A model generated the notes under the pieces. It made no database searches and was not told the DNA's origin. It saw only the letters and a list, made by a program, of their open reading frames with translations. From Owenia fusiformis (taxonomy: Eukaryota > Annelida > Polychaeta > Sabellida > Oweniidae), in NCBI GenBank assembly GCA_903813345.2, contig CAIIXF020000011.1, positions 14,183,754 through 14,247,753 of the forward strand: a stretch of 64,000 nt of DNA. Reading direction: 5' to 3'. Below, piece by piece: positions 11,612-22,490 of this stretch (its first letter is position 1; every line of letters starts with the position of its first letter). The position numbers and the translations under genes were made by a program.

Positions 11612-12370
11612 AAGGTGTCATGGAAGTTTAACAGGAAATGACAAAGCAAAAAATGACAAAACCATGCTGGATTTTGAAAAATTTTTGAACCAAGATAACA
11701 GAGTTCTGTTTGTACCTCCAGTCAGTTTAACTAGTTCCACATATCATTTACATGACCTGGAACACAATGGAAATGGTCAGAATGACCATAAACATGACAA
11801 AATAATCTTTTCAGCCCTCTTAAAATGTGACTGAAAAATAGCTAAAAGTAGGTGCTCAGGAATGGTCAATGAACAGAATCTTTTCATTTTTAAAGAAAAT
11901 GTGTCCAATATATTGCTCTAAATGATACAATCTTTAAAATTTTAAAAAAGTGTCTGAAACAATAATGGCTGTTGTAAAAAGGAAAGTAGATCGATTTTCT
12001 ATTCAGTTTTTTTCATTTTTTCTTTTTCTAAGAATGATATCAAATTTTTTTAAATTGTATCATTTAGAGCAATATATTGGGCACATTTTCTGAAAAAGTC
12101 AAAAGATTCTGTTCAGTGACCTTTCCCGAGCATCTACTCTTAGCTATTTTTCAGTCACATTTTCAGAGGGCCGAAAGGTTATTTCATCATGTTTATGGTC
12201 ATTCTGACCATTTCCATTGTGTTCCCGGTAATGTAAATGATATGTGGAACTAGTTAAACTAACTGGAGGTCCAAACAGAACTCTGTTATCTTGGTTCAAA
12301 AAATTTTCAAAATCCAGCATGGTTTTGTCACTTTTTGTTTTGTCATTTCCTTTTAACTTCCATGGCACCG
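11612..12370. mobile_element. Foldback element with about 330-bp arms
   Basis: The arms at about 11612-11945 and 12035-12370 are near-perfect reverse complements separated by about 90 bp. Termini are GGTGTCATGG and CCATGGCACC. The uninterrupted sequence at the sister element (about 62745-62757, tttacatctaaaacatat) is the empty site, consistent with a TAA target duplication. The right arm, minus strand, holds a 74-codon open frame (12144-12368); the equivalent frame in the left arm is broken early, so a gene is not supported. Confidence 0.82.
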
Positions 12371-12625
12371 TAAAACATATTGCTATTACAGTTTTATATG
12401 CAGGAACTTATTAAATTACTGTAAAATTTGCACTAAATGGCCACAATTTTTAAATTACCGGCTATTTTAAAATCAACTTTCGAGCAGAACTTCTACCCTC
12501 ATTGACTATATGTATACAAAATATGAACAAAATGTGGCCAACGGTATTGGAGTTATTGCCCGGATGGACGGGCTTTCGTACAGACGGAGGCGTTCCCTAT
12601 ATCCCTCTGAACTTTGTTCGATGGG

Positions 12626-15600
12626 ATAATAATTCAAAGGTGTTGCACAAGATCTTCAGAACATTACCTAACAGTAGTTGAAATCTGCATTGAATCCAAT
12701 GAGCAATTTTACTGGAATAATGATGACAAAAAATGGCAATCTAAATTAATCAGTGAATAAAATTTCTAGAAATGTAAAAAATGTAATCATGACAATAATA
12801 ATCTAGGTCCATTCATGTACTTTTATTGCATGACTGAAAATGTAAACCATGTATGGAATGAGATAATATATACCTGAAAATAACATTCTTTCTAATCAAC
12901 TCCTTTTCCTGGTCTATGTTTTATCAAAATGTGTCATTTGCATCTGAGTTCCCAGTCAAAGCACATGTCCAGTTTGTCTCATTCAATAATATTCCTTGAC
13001 TCAATATCAGCTAGCAGTATAACTATGCAAGCCAATTGACCTCTGAAAATAACATTCTTTGCAATCAACTCCTTTATTGTATCAAAATGTGTCCTTCATT
13101 GCATCTGAGTAACCAATCAAAGTACATGTTTTCCCATTCACTATTTATCCTTGACTTGAAATAAGCTACATGTACCAACAAAACCAACAGAGACCTCGAA
13201 CAGAGTAACATATTTCCTAATAATTAGTTACTTAGCCACCAATGTTGTACATATACAGTACAGCTATCTATACCCAGGCTTCTACACAACAAAATTCTTT
13301 CACTGTACTTATGAATTACAATGCTGATACAAATTAATTAATAAGTCGTATAGTTGGCAAAATTTCCTGAATTTTAACGTTTAATGTCCCAAACTCCCAC
13401 AGACTGAAGAAAAGTATACACCGTAAATCATATTTACCAAAACAAAACGAGTGTCTCAAAGGCTTCATACCAGCGTATGCATAATGTATTTGTCACGAGT
13501 TTGAGCTGAAAGGAGGAGGGAAATTAGCGCAACAGATTTTGGACAGTCATATCAGAGGTGGCGTTAACGCAATTTTTTACGTTTTTTACTCACATTTTTG
13601 CAACTCTGACGCAAATATTCATTGTCTACCGAGTCTTTCTGACGCACGTTTGTTTCACATGCAAAATCCCCGCTTGGTACTTGGTTAAATTGATCCCTAT
13701 ACGTGAAAATACGTGATTGATCAAATTTTTAATTTTGCTAATTCCGGAAATCTAACATTTCGTTCAGCGCAATCGAGCCTCCTTCCTACCGATCATTTTC
13801 TCATTTCGGTATTTCATATAATTTTTAAAGCCCTGTTTTCAGATTCAATGATAAACTTGAAAACATTGATCGATCCCTCGATTTGTTTATCTCGTGAAGC
13901 ACGTTGCTAGGGGGCGTATCAAAAATGCAATAAAACGAACATAACATTGAACAATAATTTATTAATTTCATACTCCCTTCTAAGGATTTTAGTGATCGTA
14001 TATTTATCTAAATTACCGTATAAAATCTTCCCTTGAATGTTCACACACTAGATTTACGAACCTTTAGTTTCCTTCGCAAGTTCGCAAAATTCCTTCGTTA
14101 AGTTAGCAAGTTTCCTTGAGCCGTCCCCTTCATCAGCATGCGCAGATGTAATGCGCAGTAGGTTTATCAATGGTGCTCACAGTGACCGATCTATCGTAAG
14201 TTTTCACCAAGTATTTTCAATTAACTCCCTCAAGTTAAGATCTTCGATTCACTAGATCTGAAGCTGATCCTATGAAGATAGGTAATGGGCACATGAAAAT
14301 CCAGTCGATCGCACATTAAGGGGGGTAATAATGATGATAAATTAGGTATGAGAACAAATCTACTTTCGGTTTCATTTGATCAGCTATAATTACAAGATTC
14401 TACCGTGTTCAATTTAAATGATGCCCAGTATTGTGGTCGGTCTTATATTGCTGTTTTAGACTTTGGAATGATTGCAAAAATGTTGAATTTCAACATGAAA
14501 CGCTTTGACCCCAATTTGTGTAACTCCACACAGGGAGAAACTCCTCTCCCACTCCATTCACACCCATGACTCGCTGGACCAGATAATCAGATGATTAATA
14601 GTGACATTTTTCTTGCAATTGCCTAATTAATTAATTGTTAGTTGTTATGTGCTAAAAGAGTACAATAAAAGGTATGCACAAAATCAAAAAATAGATTTTG
14701 TATGTGGTTTCTACATTTTGTATGCATTTTTACTCAAGAAAAACACTTTTATAGCTTTGACTCAAGTTTTTTTCTTGTGACTCACTTTTTTGAAACTACC
14801 TGAGTCATGAAAACTCACAAAAATATATGCCTACCGCCACCGCTGCATATGTTTGATTTTGACCATTTTCAAGGAATTTAAACAGGTGCATATGTTAGGA
14901 CAATGCATTACCTCCAGGAAAATGTTAATCACTTCTAGAGATGATAAAATAATTTCGACTTTGAGACAGGGTAGATGCAAACAACCCACCCACATGTTTT
15001 TTCTGAAATGTTTTCCTGATTTTTAACCCCTTCCATCCTTGCTTTTTTAATTTTTCTTGCATCAATATGTTGCGTTTTGACACACAATTAATCCCTTAAA
15101 AGGAATAAGTGATTCCATTTAGATTAAGTGGAAAACAGTATTTCCAATGTTATTTTCCCATAGGGAAAAATCATTGCTTTCAAAGATATAGAAATGTCAT
15201 TTATGTACAATAGGAACAATTACCGAACATTTGTGAAAATTGATTCTTTGTTCTTGATTTTATAATTTACCCGTGCGTGTATTCGTCTACACTTTAGTCT
15301 AAATTATAATGCATCACAAACAGGTCCTAGAATATTAATAGACAAATACAGCAGACGACCCATTCATACTTTCCGCGCAGCATTTCATTCAGACCAAAAA
15401 TAGTTCAACTGTAGAGCATGCACTTTTTCTATCTTAGAACAGGCCATCCTCCTCTGCCCTGTCCTAAACCCGTCTGCAGAAGAGACCACAAAACATTATT
15501 TTCAAATATTTTTACATCAGACATGGTTGGATGATATATCACAAAATTAAAGTTCAAGGTCAATACAGTATTTCGTGATAAAGGCAAAGCTGCCCTGGAA

Positions 15601-15737
15601 GTAAACACGAGGAAAATGGAAAAGTCCAAAAAGCATTAACACAAATTTCAATCAGGACATCAAGTACTGTGCTTATGCTTCATCATGAACAAAACATAGC
15701 TGATATGGTTTCATTAAAATGTGTGTTCTAACCTCTT
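12626..15737. other. No gene recognised
   Basis: AT-rich sequence without a convincing exon, RNA gene or complete mobile element. It has local similarities only, for example ctctgaaaataacattctttgcaatcaactcc-like text occurring twice near 12890 and 13045. Confidence 0.5.
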
Positions 15738-16517
15738 GTCAAAACAGAAATGTTTGTGACTACTTTCAATTTAAAAAATAAGCAATCAAATGACCATATT
15801 GAAAAAGTTTATGTAAAAATAGAAACATTTATATTTATCCTAACTTTTGTACATTTCAGATAGAGTCCATTTCACTGTTTTAACTGCGTCAGTAAAAGCT
15901 AAAAAATAAGAAATCAAAATATCATTTTGCAATAATATATGGAAAAATATATTCCTATTGTACATGAATGACATTTGTATATCTTGGATTGCTTCTAGTT
16001 TGGCTTATAAAGGGTGTGGCCTCTTATATTTGGATGCTACTCTGCCATGTTATTTTGAATAAGATTAACAAGGCTGAAATTCTTCAGATTACAAGATGGC
16101 ACAGGCTTATTGCACAAAAAACTAAAAAATCTGAAATATACAAATGTCATTCATGTACATTATGAATATACTTTCCATATATTATTGCACAATGGTCTCC
16201 CAATTTCTTTTTTTTTTGCCGTTCTACTGACGCAATGAAGCAGTGAAATGGACTTTAGTAATGTATAATGTGCAGCAAAGCTGTGGCCTTTTGTAATTTA
16301 GGGAGTTTCAGCCATGTTAATTTTTCCGAAAATAACATGGCAGAGAAGTATCAAAATATAAGAGGACACAGATATGATAGCTAAACTAGATAACAAACTA
16401 TAAACAAAAGTTACGATAAATATAAATGTTTCTATTTTTACATAAACTGTTTCAATATGGTCATTCGATTGCTTATTTTTTTTAATTCAAAGTAGTCACA
16501 AACATTTCTGTTTTGAC
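15738..16517. mobile_element. Long-TIR MITE family 1, copy with nested insertion
   Basis: Arms of about 120 bp beginning gtcaaaacagaaatgtttg and ending in its reverse complement. Shared interior text (gcagcaaagctgtggcc, ttccgaaaataacatggc) matches the compact copy at 28281-28673. The interior is interrupted at 15864-16254. A stray terminus of the same family lies at about 16531-16560. Confidence 0.85.
15864..16254. mobile_element. MITE nested inside family-1 MITE
   Basis: Inverted ends agtccatttcactg / cagtgaaatggact, with further paired blocks (ctgcgtcagta / tactgacgcaatg, gtacatgaatgacattt / aaatgtcattcatgtac). It interrupts the family-1 sequence at cagatag|taatg. The uninterrupted versions near 17814 and 28404 provide empty sites. 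The repeated TAG suggests a 3-bp target duplication. Confidence 0.8.
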
Positions 16518-17034
16518 TGTAGAGGATAAGTACAGTCAAAACAGTAATGTTTGTGAGTACATATTCAGCAATCATAATGTTAAATCGGACATCACCTTAT
16601 CTCCTAACTGGTACTATTACTGAGATTTCGTATCAACACTTTAGTCTACTAAATTAATGCTTAAAACTCATATATCTGAGCGTTAATGCAGGGGCATTTC
16701 ATACAGCCTATAAACACCGCCCTTTCATCAAATGTGTTTTCTGGTTTCCTTAATTTCGCCAATTTCTTAAGAAATTGATGGATAATTTCAAGAGTATATG
16801 ATCAGACACATAAACATGGCATATACCACATAAGTTTCTCATATTTAGTTGTTGTTTTTTGTTGAACAATATATTACGTACATGGATAACTGTATTTTAT
16901 TTACAAGTAGGATGCATCTTGAATTAGACCAAAACATAGCATCAAGTTTCACTAGAGCTGCTTAGAACACTTCTTATCAGATGTGTTGACAGCTCTCCTG
17001 ATAAAGAGAGTGACTGGTAATTTCTGGATTTGAC

Positions 17035-17970
17035 TTTGAATTTAAAAAATAAGCAATCAAATGACCATATTGAAACAGTTTATGTAAAAATAGAACATTA
17101 AGCAAATATTTCATTCTATGGAGGGCAATACCTGTTCATCTTTCAATAATATTTGCTGTATTGCCCGCAGCCCAAAGGGCGAGGGAAATACATGCTGCAA
17201 AAATCATTGAAAGTGCAACAGGTATTGCCCAAACATAGAAGGAAATATTTGTTTTATTATATCATTGCTAGACATTCGCTTACTTTGCAGACTGGCACTC
17301 TTGTAATATTCCCCGCCCCTCGTTCGCTGTTCAACTTGAAGTTGAAGAAAAAAATCCTCTAAAATTCCATCCAGAACGATTTTATCGATAGATTTTAACG
17401 TCTATTTCGATATCTTTTTCGTCCACATAAAACTTGAAAATGTTCCAAGACTATTCCGTTGATTTATTGGTGTTTTTAGAATGCACATCCCTCAAGATGT
17501 CGTTCTTTTCATCGGAATTCAAACTTTAAATCTTTTACCGTCCGCCATTTTAATGCACGTCACAACTGTACTGGACGAAACGGGACGATTCAGAATTCCC
17601 GGGCGGGCAATCAAACAATAATGCAGCAGTGTCTCGTATCACTGCACGGGAGTTCGCCGGGCAATACGTCTTTCATAATTAAAAAATTCAGAGAGCTGTG
17701 AAATACGCTTTGGTATTTTTGATCACATGGTACTGAATCAGCCAATCAAAGGACACAAATTCTAGCAATGGTATAATAATTATATTTATCCTAACTTTTG
17801 TATATTTCAGATAGTAATGTACTAATGTATAATGTGCAGCAAAGCTGTGGCCTGTTGTAATTTATGGAGGTTCAGCAATGTTAACTTTTCCGAAAATAAC
17901 ATGGCACAGATGAGCTAAACTAGAAAACAAACTAAAATATACAAAAGTTAGGATAAATATAAATGTTTTT
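17035..17970. mobile_element. Family-1 MITE copy split by another insertion
   Basis: Left part 17035-17098 and right part 17781-17970 match family 1. The intervening 17101-17779 is foreign and carries its own hairpin (gcaaatatttcattctatgg at 17103 pairs with catagaaggaaatatttg near 17235) and ttgcccg/cgggcaat motifs. Flanking TTA on both sides may be its target duplication. No ORF with recognisable similarity was seen. Confidence 0.65.
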
Positions 17971-18799
17971 GTGTTACCCCCTAGAGATCTGCTTCTAAAA
18001 ACATTCATATAGATGGCATATATGCAGAATAAAACATGTATTACATATATGTCGGGATAGTTGAAAGTTGAAACAGTTCTGTGCACTGTGCAGTGTTCAT
18101 ACGAGTAATTAGATACTGTTACTATATACAATATTTGTTGGAGGAACCCTTGGCAGCATAAGATAAAAGCATAAAAGGTTATGAATATAGACCCAATTAT
18201 TAAAATTAACAATGATTAAATAATTATATAATCAGAACCACGTGCCTCAAATAAACTGAACGTTTAAATCTTCGGCATTTGAATACAATAACCCGAAAAT
18301 GATCGTTTCGGCGAATTGGACAAACTGAAAGTTTAAGTCCAAAATAATTGAATGTCTCATATTTGTTATACGCGAGATTTTATATATTAATATATTCTGA
18401 ACACTATTTTTAACGTACTTCTAACTTGGATACTAATACTTTATTCGATTTTTATTTACACTTTCTTAATAAAGACTGTGACCCATTCTGTAGAAGTGCT
18501 CTAGAAATGCAACCTTCCTTACATGAAAGGTTACACATTCCAACCTATTTCAAACCATCTGTATGATTATACTGGACACTTTCTGGGTAGTTGGACTTTC
18601 TATAGGGGTGGTAGACGGCCCTCAGACCAATTTATACCCCTACCCCCAAAAAACCATGGGGGTATTTTAATACCACCCAATAAAAACAATACTAATGCAT
18701 GTCAGATATTCATTGTTTTATATTGGGTAGGGCATGTTATGGTTAATAAGTGCCAGAAATTTCCAATCTCTAACTTATATGGTTACCATAGAAACTATG

Positions 18800-20013
18800 G
18801 TGTTAAAACTGTATCAAAATTGGACATCTTATATTTATGTGATATCTCAAACACATAGAATAGCGTTTAACAGAATACATACACAATCCGTGTGATTTCA
18901 TACACGGTTTGTTCGAGTTTGTACACTTTATATTTGTAAAATCACACTTGTACATGCAAGTGTAATGGAATTTATTTTGTATCAAAATTGGACATTACAT
19001 GATGTATGGGAAAAATCGAACTATATGATGCAATACTCGAACCATATGATTCGAAACTCGCATCATACTATGCGAAATACGCATCATTATATGCGAAACT
19101 CGCATCATCGTGTGCCATTTTCAATCCATGTTATACCAACAGTTAATATTCTTACATAACTTATTTTCATTCACACACGCACTGGTTGTATCAAGTGTCA
19201 CACAAAGAGTTAGCACTAACTCAAATCACTTCCAAAAATCCAAAAGCAATGTTGAAATACGGATTGTGTTATAAGTTGCATAGAATACTGAAAGAATTAC
19301 ACATGGATCAAAGTAAATTTCGAACGAACGTGTCAATTTTACACACGCATTGAGTTCAAACTCGCATAGGATGGCTCCCGCTCGCATATGCTGTCACAAA
19401 CAAGTTGCACTTGACTTCACACAAGGTGCGAGATTTGAAGTCACGTGATATTTACATCCTGATTTCTACAATATGGCGCCCTTCGTTGAAATGTGATAAA
19501 ATGTAAATTTTAAATTAAAAATATATAATAGGATACCCTAGGCCCTAGTCTAGGGAGACGTACAGTGGCCATATATTGAAAAACTACAAACTAGATCTTA
19601 TTATCTTTTTGCCGCGCTGATGTGTTACTTCGTTCAGTGCAAAAGTAACGCGAGATTTAGAACAAAATCTCGAACATCTCTAGAAAGCAATTTATGTTAC
19701 ATCAAGGTGTTTGATCGGTACATCAAGGTGTGTGATCGGCACATCATGGTTTGTGAAGGGAAAAAACGTTTGTGCGAGCTGCCGCATAAGCATTTGTTCG
19801 ACTTGTGTACCCTGTTCGATGTCATTTTTAAACAATGCATAGGTTACACAAATACGCATGTACAAGTGTGATTTTACAAACATAAAGTGTGCAAACTCGA
19901 ACAAACCGTGTGTGAAATCGCACGGATTGTGTATGTATTCTGCTAAACGCTTTTCTATGTGTTAGAGATATCACATAAATATAAGATGTCCAATTTTGAT
20001 ACAGTTTTAACAC
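18800..20013. mobile_element. 1.2-kb element with about 158-bp inverted repeats
   Basis: The arms 18800-18958 and 19857-20013 pair along their length (gtgttaaaactgtatcaaaa versus its complement at the right end). The interior has a short run of tgcgaaactcgcatcat-like tandem text (about 19018-19112). No transposase frame and no clear target duplication were found. Confidence 0.8.
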
Positions 20014-21770
20014 AATACCCCGCAGCCTATATTTCCACTTGCATCGGTGAATAGTTGTAAGGTATTGGAATCTACAAATTGCTTGTTCATAAAGAATGAG
20101 ACACTGTTGTAATCTTTCAAAAATACATGCCACATCTCGAGATCTTTTCGGGCTTCCTTAGTTATATGGATTTGTTTGAATTTGTTTCTTTTGTTTCTTC
20201 TGCTGTTGATAGACCTAGCAAATCACACAACGCGAACATCAGTTCTAACCTTCCTAACTACGTTCCTTGCACTCAAACCACGAATCCACGATTCTCACAT
20301 CGCCAATGTGAAATCTTTGGTCGCGCACCACCGTCCCTCGACTCAGAACATATTTCTGGACTCGCGAACAGAGATCCGTGTTCGTGAACCACTTGTACAT
20401 ATTGGTTTGTAAAATCCGAGAAATTTAATAGCCGCGAAATCGTATTTTCTCAAAATTCGCACAATTGACCGGGTGTACAGTAGTTTCCATATAGCAAAAT
20501 AAAATAGCAAAGATGAACAATTTTGAAATTCTGGCCTTCTTTTATGACTATACAACTGTTAGATCTTTCAGACATCTTTAGCAAGTAGGCCTACGAGTGC
20601 ATTAATGCATCTACGATTCAGCATAGTTTGAGATTGGATAATCTTGATATCTTAAATTGAACCCTTCTAAGACTGCATCATGTCTCACGTAGTTCGTGGG
20701 AACAAGTTACGAGATTTTTTTTATGCATAGCCCTTTTTGTCATTCGGATGTCAAACCTACATTCACAATATGAAGCTTTGTTTGTGGTATCAGTAATAAC
20801 AAACTTTATTCATGTAAATATGTATGATTAATCATATTGCCATATACAAACATTTATTGCAAATTATACATCAATACAATCAGCTGTGTAAATGTTACTG
20901 AAATTGTTTCAGGAAAAGTCGTCGTTATCTATCAATTTGCGAACTCTTCTCATGCGTCGTTATTCGGAAAAATTAATCATTTGGAAGCAGAGAAAAGGCT
21001 GAAGATGCAGCGCTTGGGTATCTATCACTTTTTATTTTCATATGCGTACATGTTTACTTTAATATCCATCTAATGCGTCAGTTAATGCAGTAATTAAAAT
21101 GTCAGTGCAATACATAATGTCATGATTCAAGAAAAGGGCATTTCTGAGAGGATCGCCAATGCCAAAAAATTAGTACTAGCATTTGAATATCTTAAATAAA
21201 CGGCGGACGACACGGAGGTTTATATTTTGCTGGACAGATGCAGACCACAAAGGGAAACATATTGTCGTGGGAATTAGAAATACCAATAATTTCTGATATT
21301 TGAAAGAAAGCCTATAAATGAACATTTGTTCGACATTTTCATGATTTACGGACAATACCATTTTAATACATGTCATTTAATTCTCGACTATTGCAATGTA
21401 TAGGAATAATAGCTGTTTACAAATATCATTTTTGAAGATGGTATTTCCCAAAAAGTATAATTAGTTTTGCTGACATTTTATAGTATGATACAAAAGTACA
21501 TTGAAAAAGAGTAAATTCGATATATACAATTTCATTTTGGTATTACTTTCTCAATCGTATGTGGAGTGTTCAATGCACGAAGCAATTGTTAACTTGAAAA
21601 TAGCGTGAAGTGAATTTGGAAGATCTATCGACAATTTCGACAAAGCGTGGAATTTCGATGGGTATTTTCCCGAATTGCTTCTCAGAGACCGGAGGATTTG
21701 GCTGTGGTTCCCCAGAGCTAAAATTTTAGGTTTTAAGGTTTCATTTGATGATATTTGTCTCATACTTCAG
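20014..21770. other. Upstream flank of the protease gene, no exon fixed
   Basis: The first coding exon (start codon) and promoter of the downstream protease should lie here or just before, because the exon at 21771 opens mid-codon after an acceptor. I could not choose among several short ATG frames. 20410-20480 is a solo right end of the TA-flanked element found at 9891-10291 (aatttaatagccgcgaaa and ccgggtgtacag). Confidence 0.5.
20410..20480. mobile_element. Fragment of the TA-flanked MITE
   Basis: Matches the right-hand about 90 bp of the element at 9891-10291, ending ccgggtgtacag followed by TA. The left part is missing. Confidence 0.7.
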
Positions 21771-22490
21771 GCACCTATCAGCTTGTTCTGCTGTTACTTT
21801 TTTGTGGTGTGTACCTTGGAACGGCCAAACCGAAAAACCCTAGAACTAAAAGACCACCTAAAGCAACAGGCATGGATATCAATAACTGCACTAATGCATA
21901 CATTGAAGTCGAGAGAAAAATTAATATGATGAAGACAAATATAGATAGGAATAGTGAAGATGAGTTAAAGACCACGTTGGATGATTTAGTAAATCTTTTA
22001 AAGAAATGTACGAAATTTGACAAAAAAATAGTCGGAAATATTCCTCGAACAACAAAAAAGAATGCCCTGAAAACCTTAAAAGCAATAACACTTACACAAA
22101 AGACGATGCAGACATTTATTAAATACATGAACAAGGCAAAAAGTACTGCAAGCAAAGTGAACAATGGGGTTGAACGGGATATAACCAAATGTATAACCGA
22201 TTTGACGTTCAGTTATACATATTATGGATTTACGGAGCAAGGGACATTACTAAGCAAAATAACAAGGGGGTGCGTGTACCTCGTACAATCAACATCGGGT
22301 CTAGATGAGCAAGTAAAAAAGGAGCTAGATGATGCATTGGACCAAATCAAGAAATGGGTAAAGCAACGTAAAGCCGTCGAAATACTTCTGAAGAAAGTCA
22401 AAGTTCCAAAAGCGAATTACACTCCTGATTCTCCTCCGATGGGGCGGATTGCAGCAGGAGGGCGATCAGGCCAAGGTGCTCCTTGTTCTG
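21771..22490 (+). CDS. Protease exon: leader and uncharacterised basic helical region
   Basis: Acceptor atacttcag|GCACC, donor TGTTCTG|gtgagt. Entry is after one base of a codon, so the ATG is in an unseen upstream exon; TTG at 21755 is not a credible start. The exon opens with TYQLVLLLLFCGVYLGTA, a typical signal-peptide core. About 200 Lys-rich, mostly helical residues follow, with four spaced cysteines (NNCT, KKCT, TKCI, RGCV). I recognise no domain. The last cysteine (APCS) starts the sushi-like module completed by the next exon. Confidence 0.8.

Larger units (their letters stand above)
6737..12625. mobile_element. Composite repeat element with nested insertions
   Basis: Both ends of this block match the compact element at 61888-63007. 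The left part (6740-7130) and 11370-11570 carry the same units with gccatttttcaaaatggc and tgaacaaaatcgctccact motifs. The right end shares the ggcgttccctatatccctc and gttcgatgggataat termini. Between them lie a large inverted repeat, a 340-bp tandem array, a TA-flanked MITE-like insertion and a foldback. No coding capacity for a transposase or reverse transcriptase was found, so this is a non-autonomous element enlarged by later insertions. Confidence 0.65.

Noticed and set aside
12144-12368. 74-codon minus-strand ORF in the foldback arm
   Set aside because: The same frame in the other arm is broken after a few codons, and no splice sites or domain are visible.
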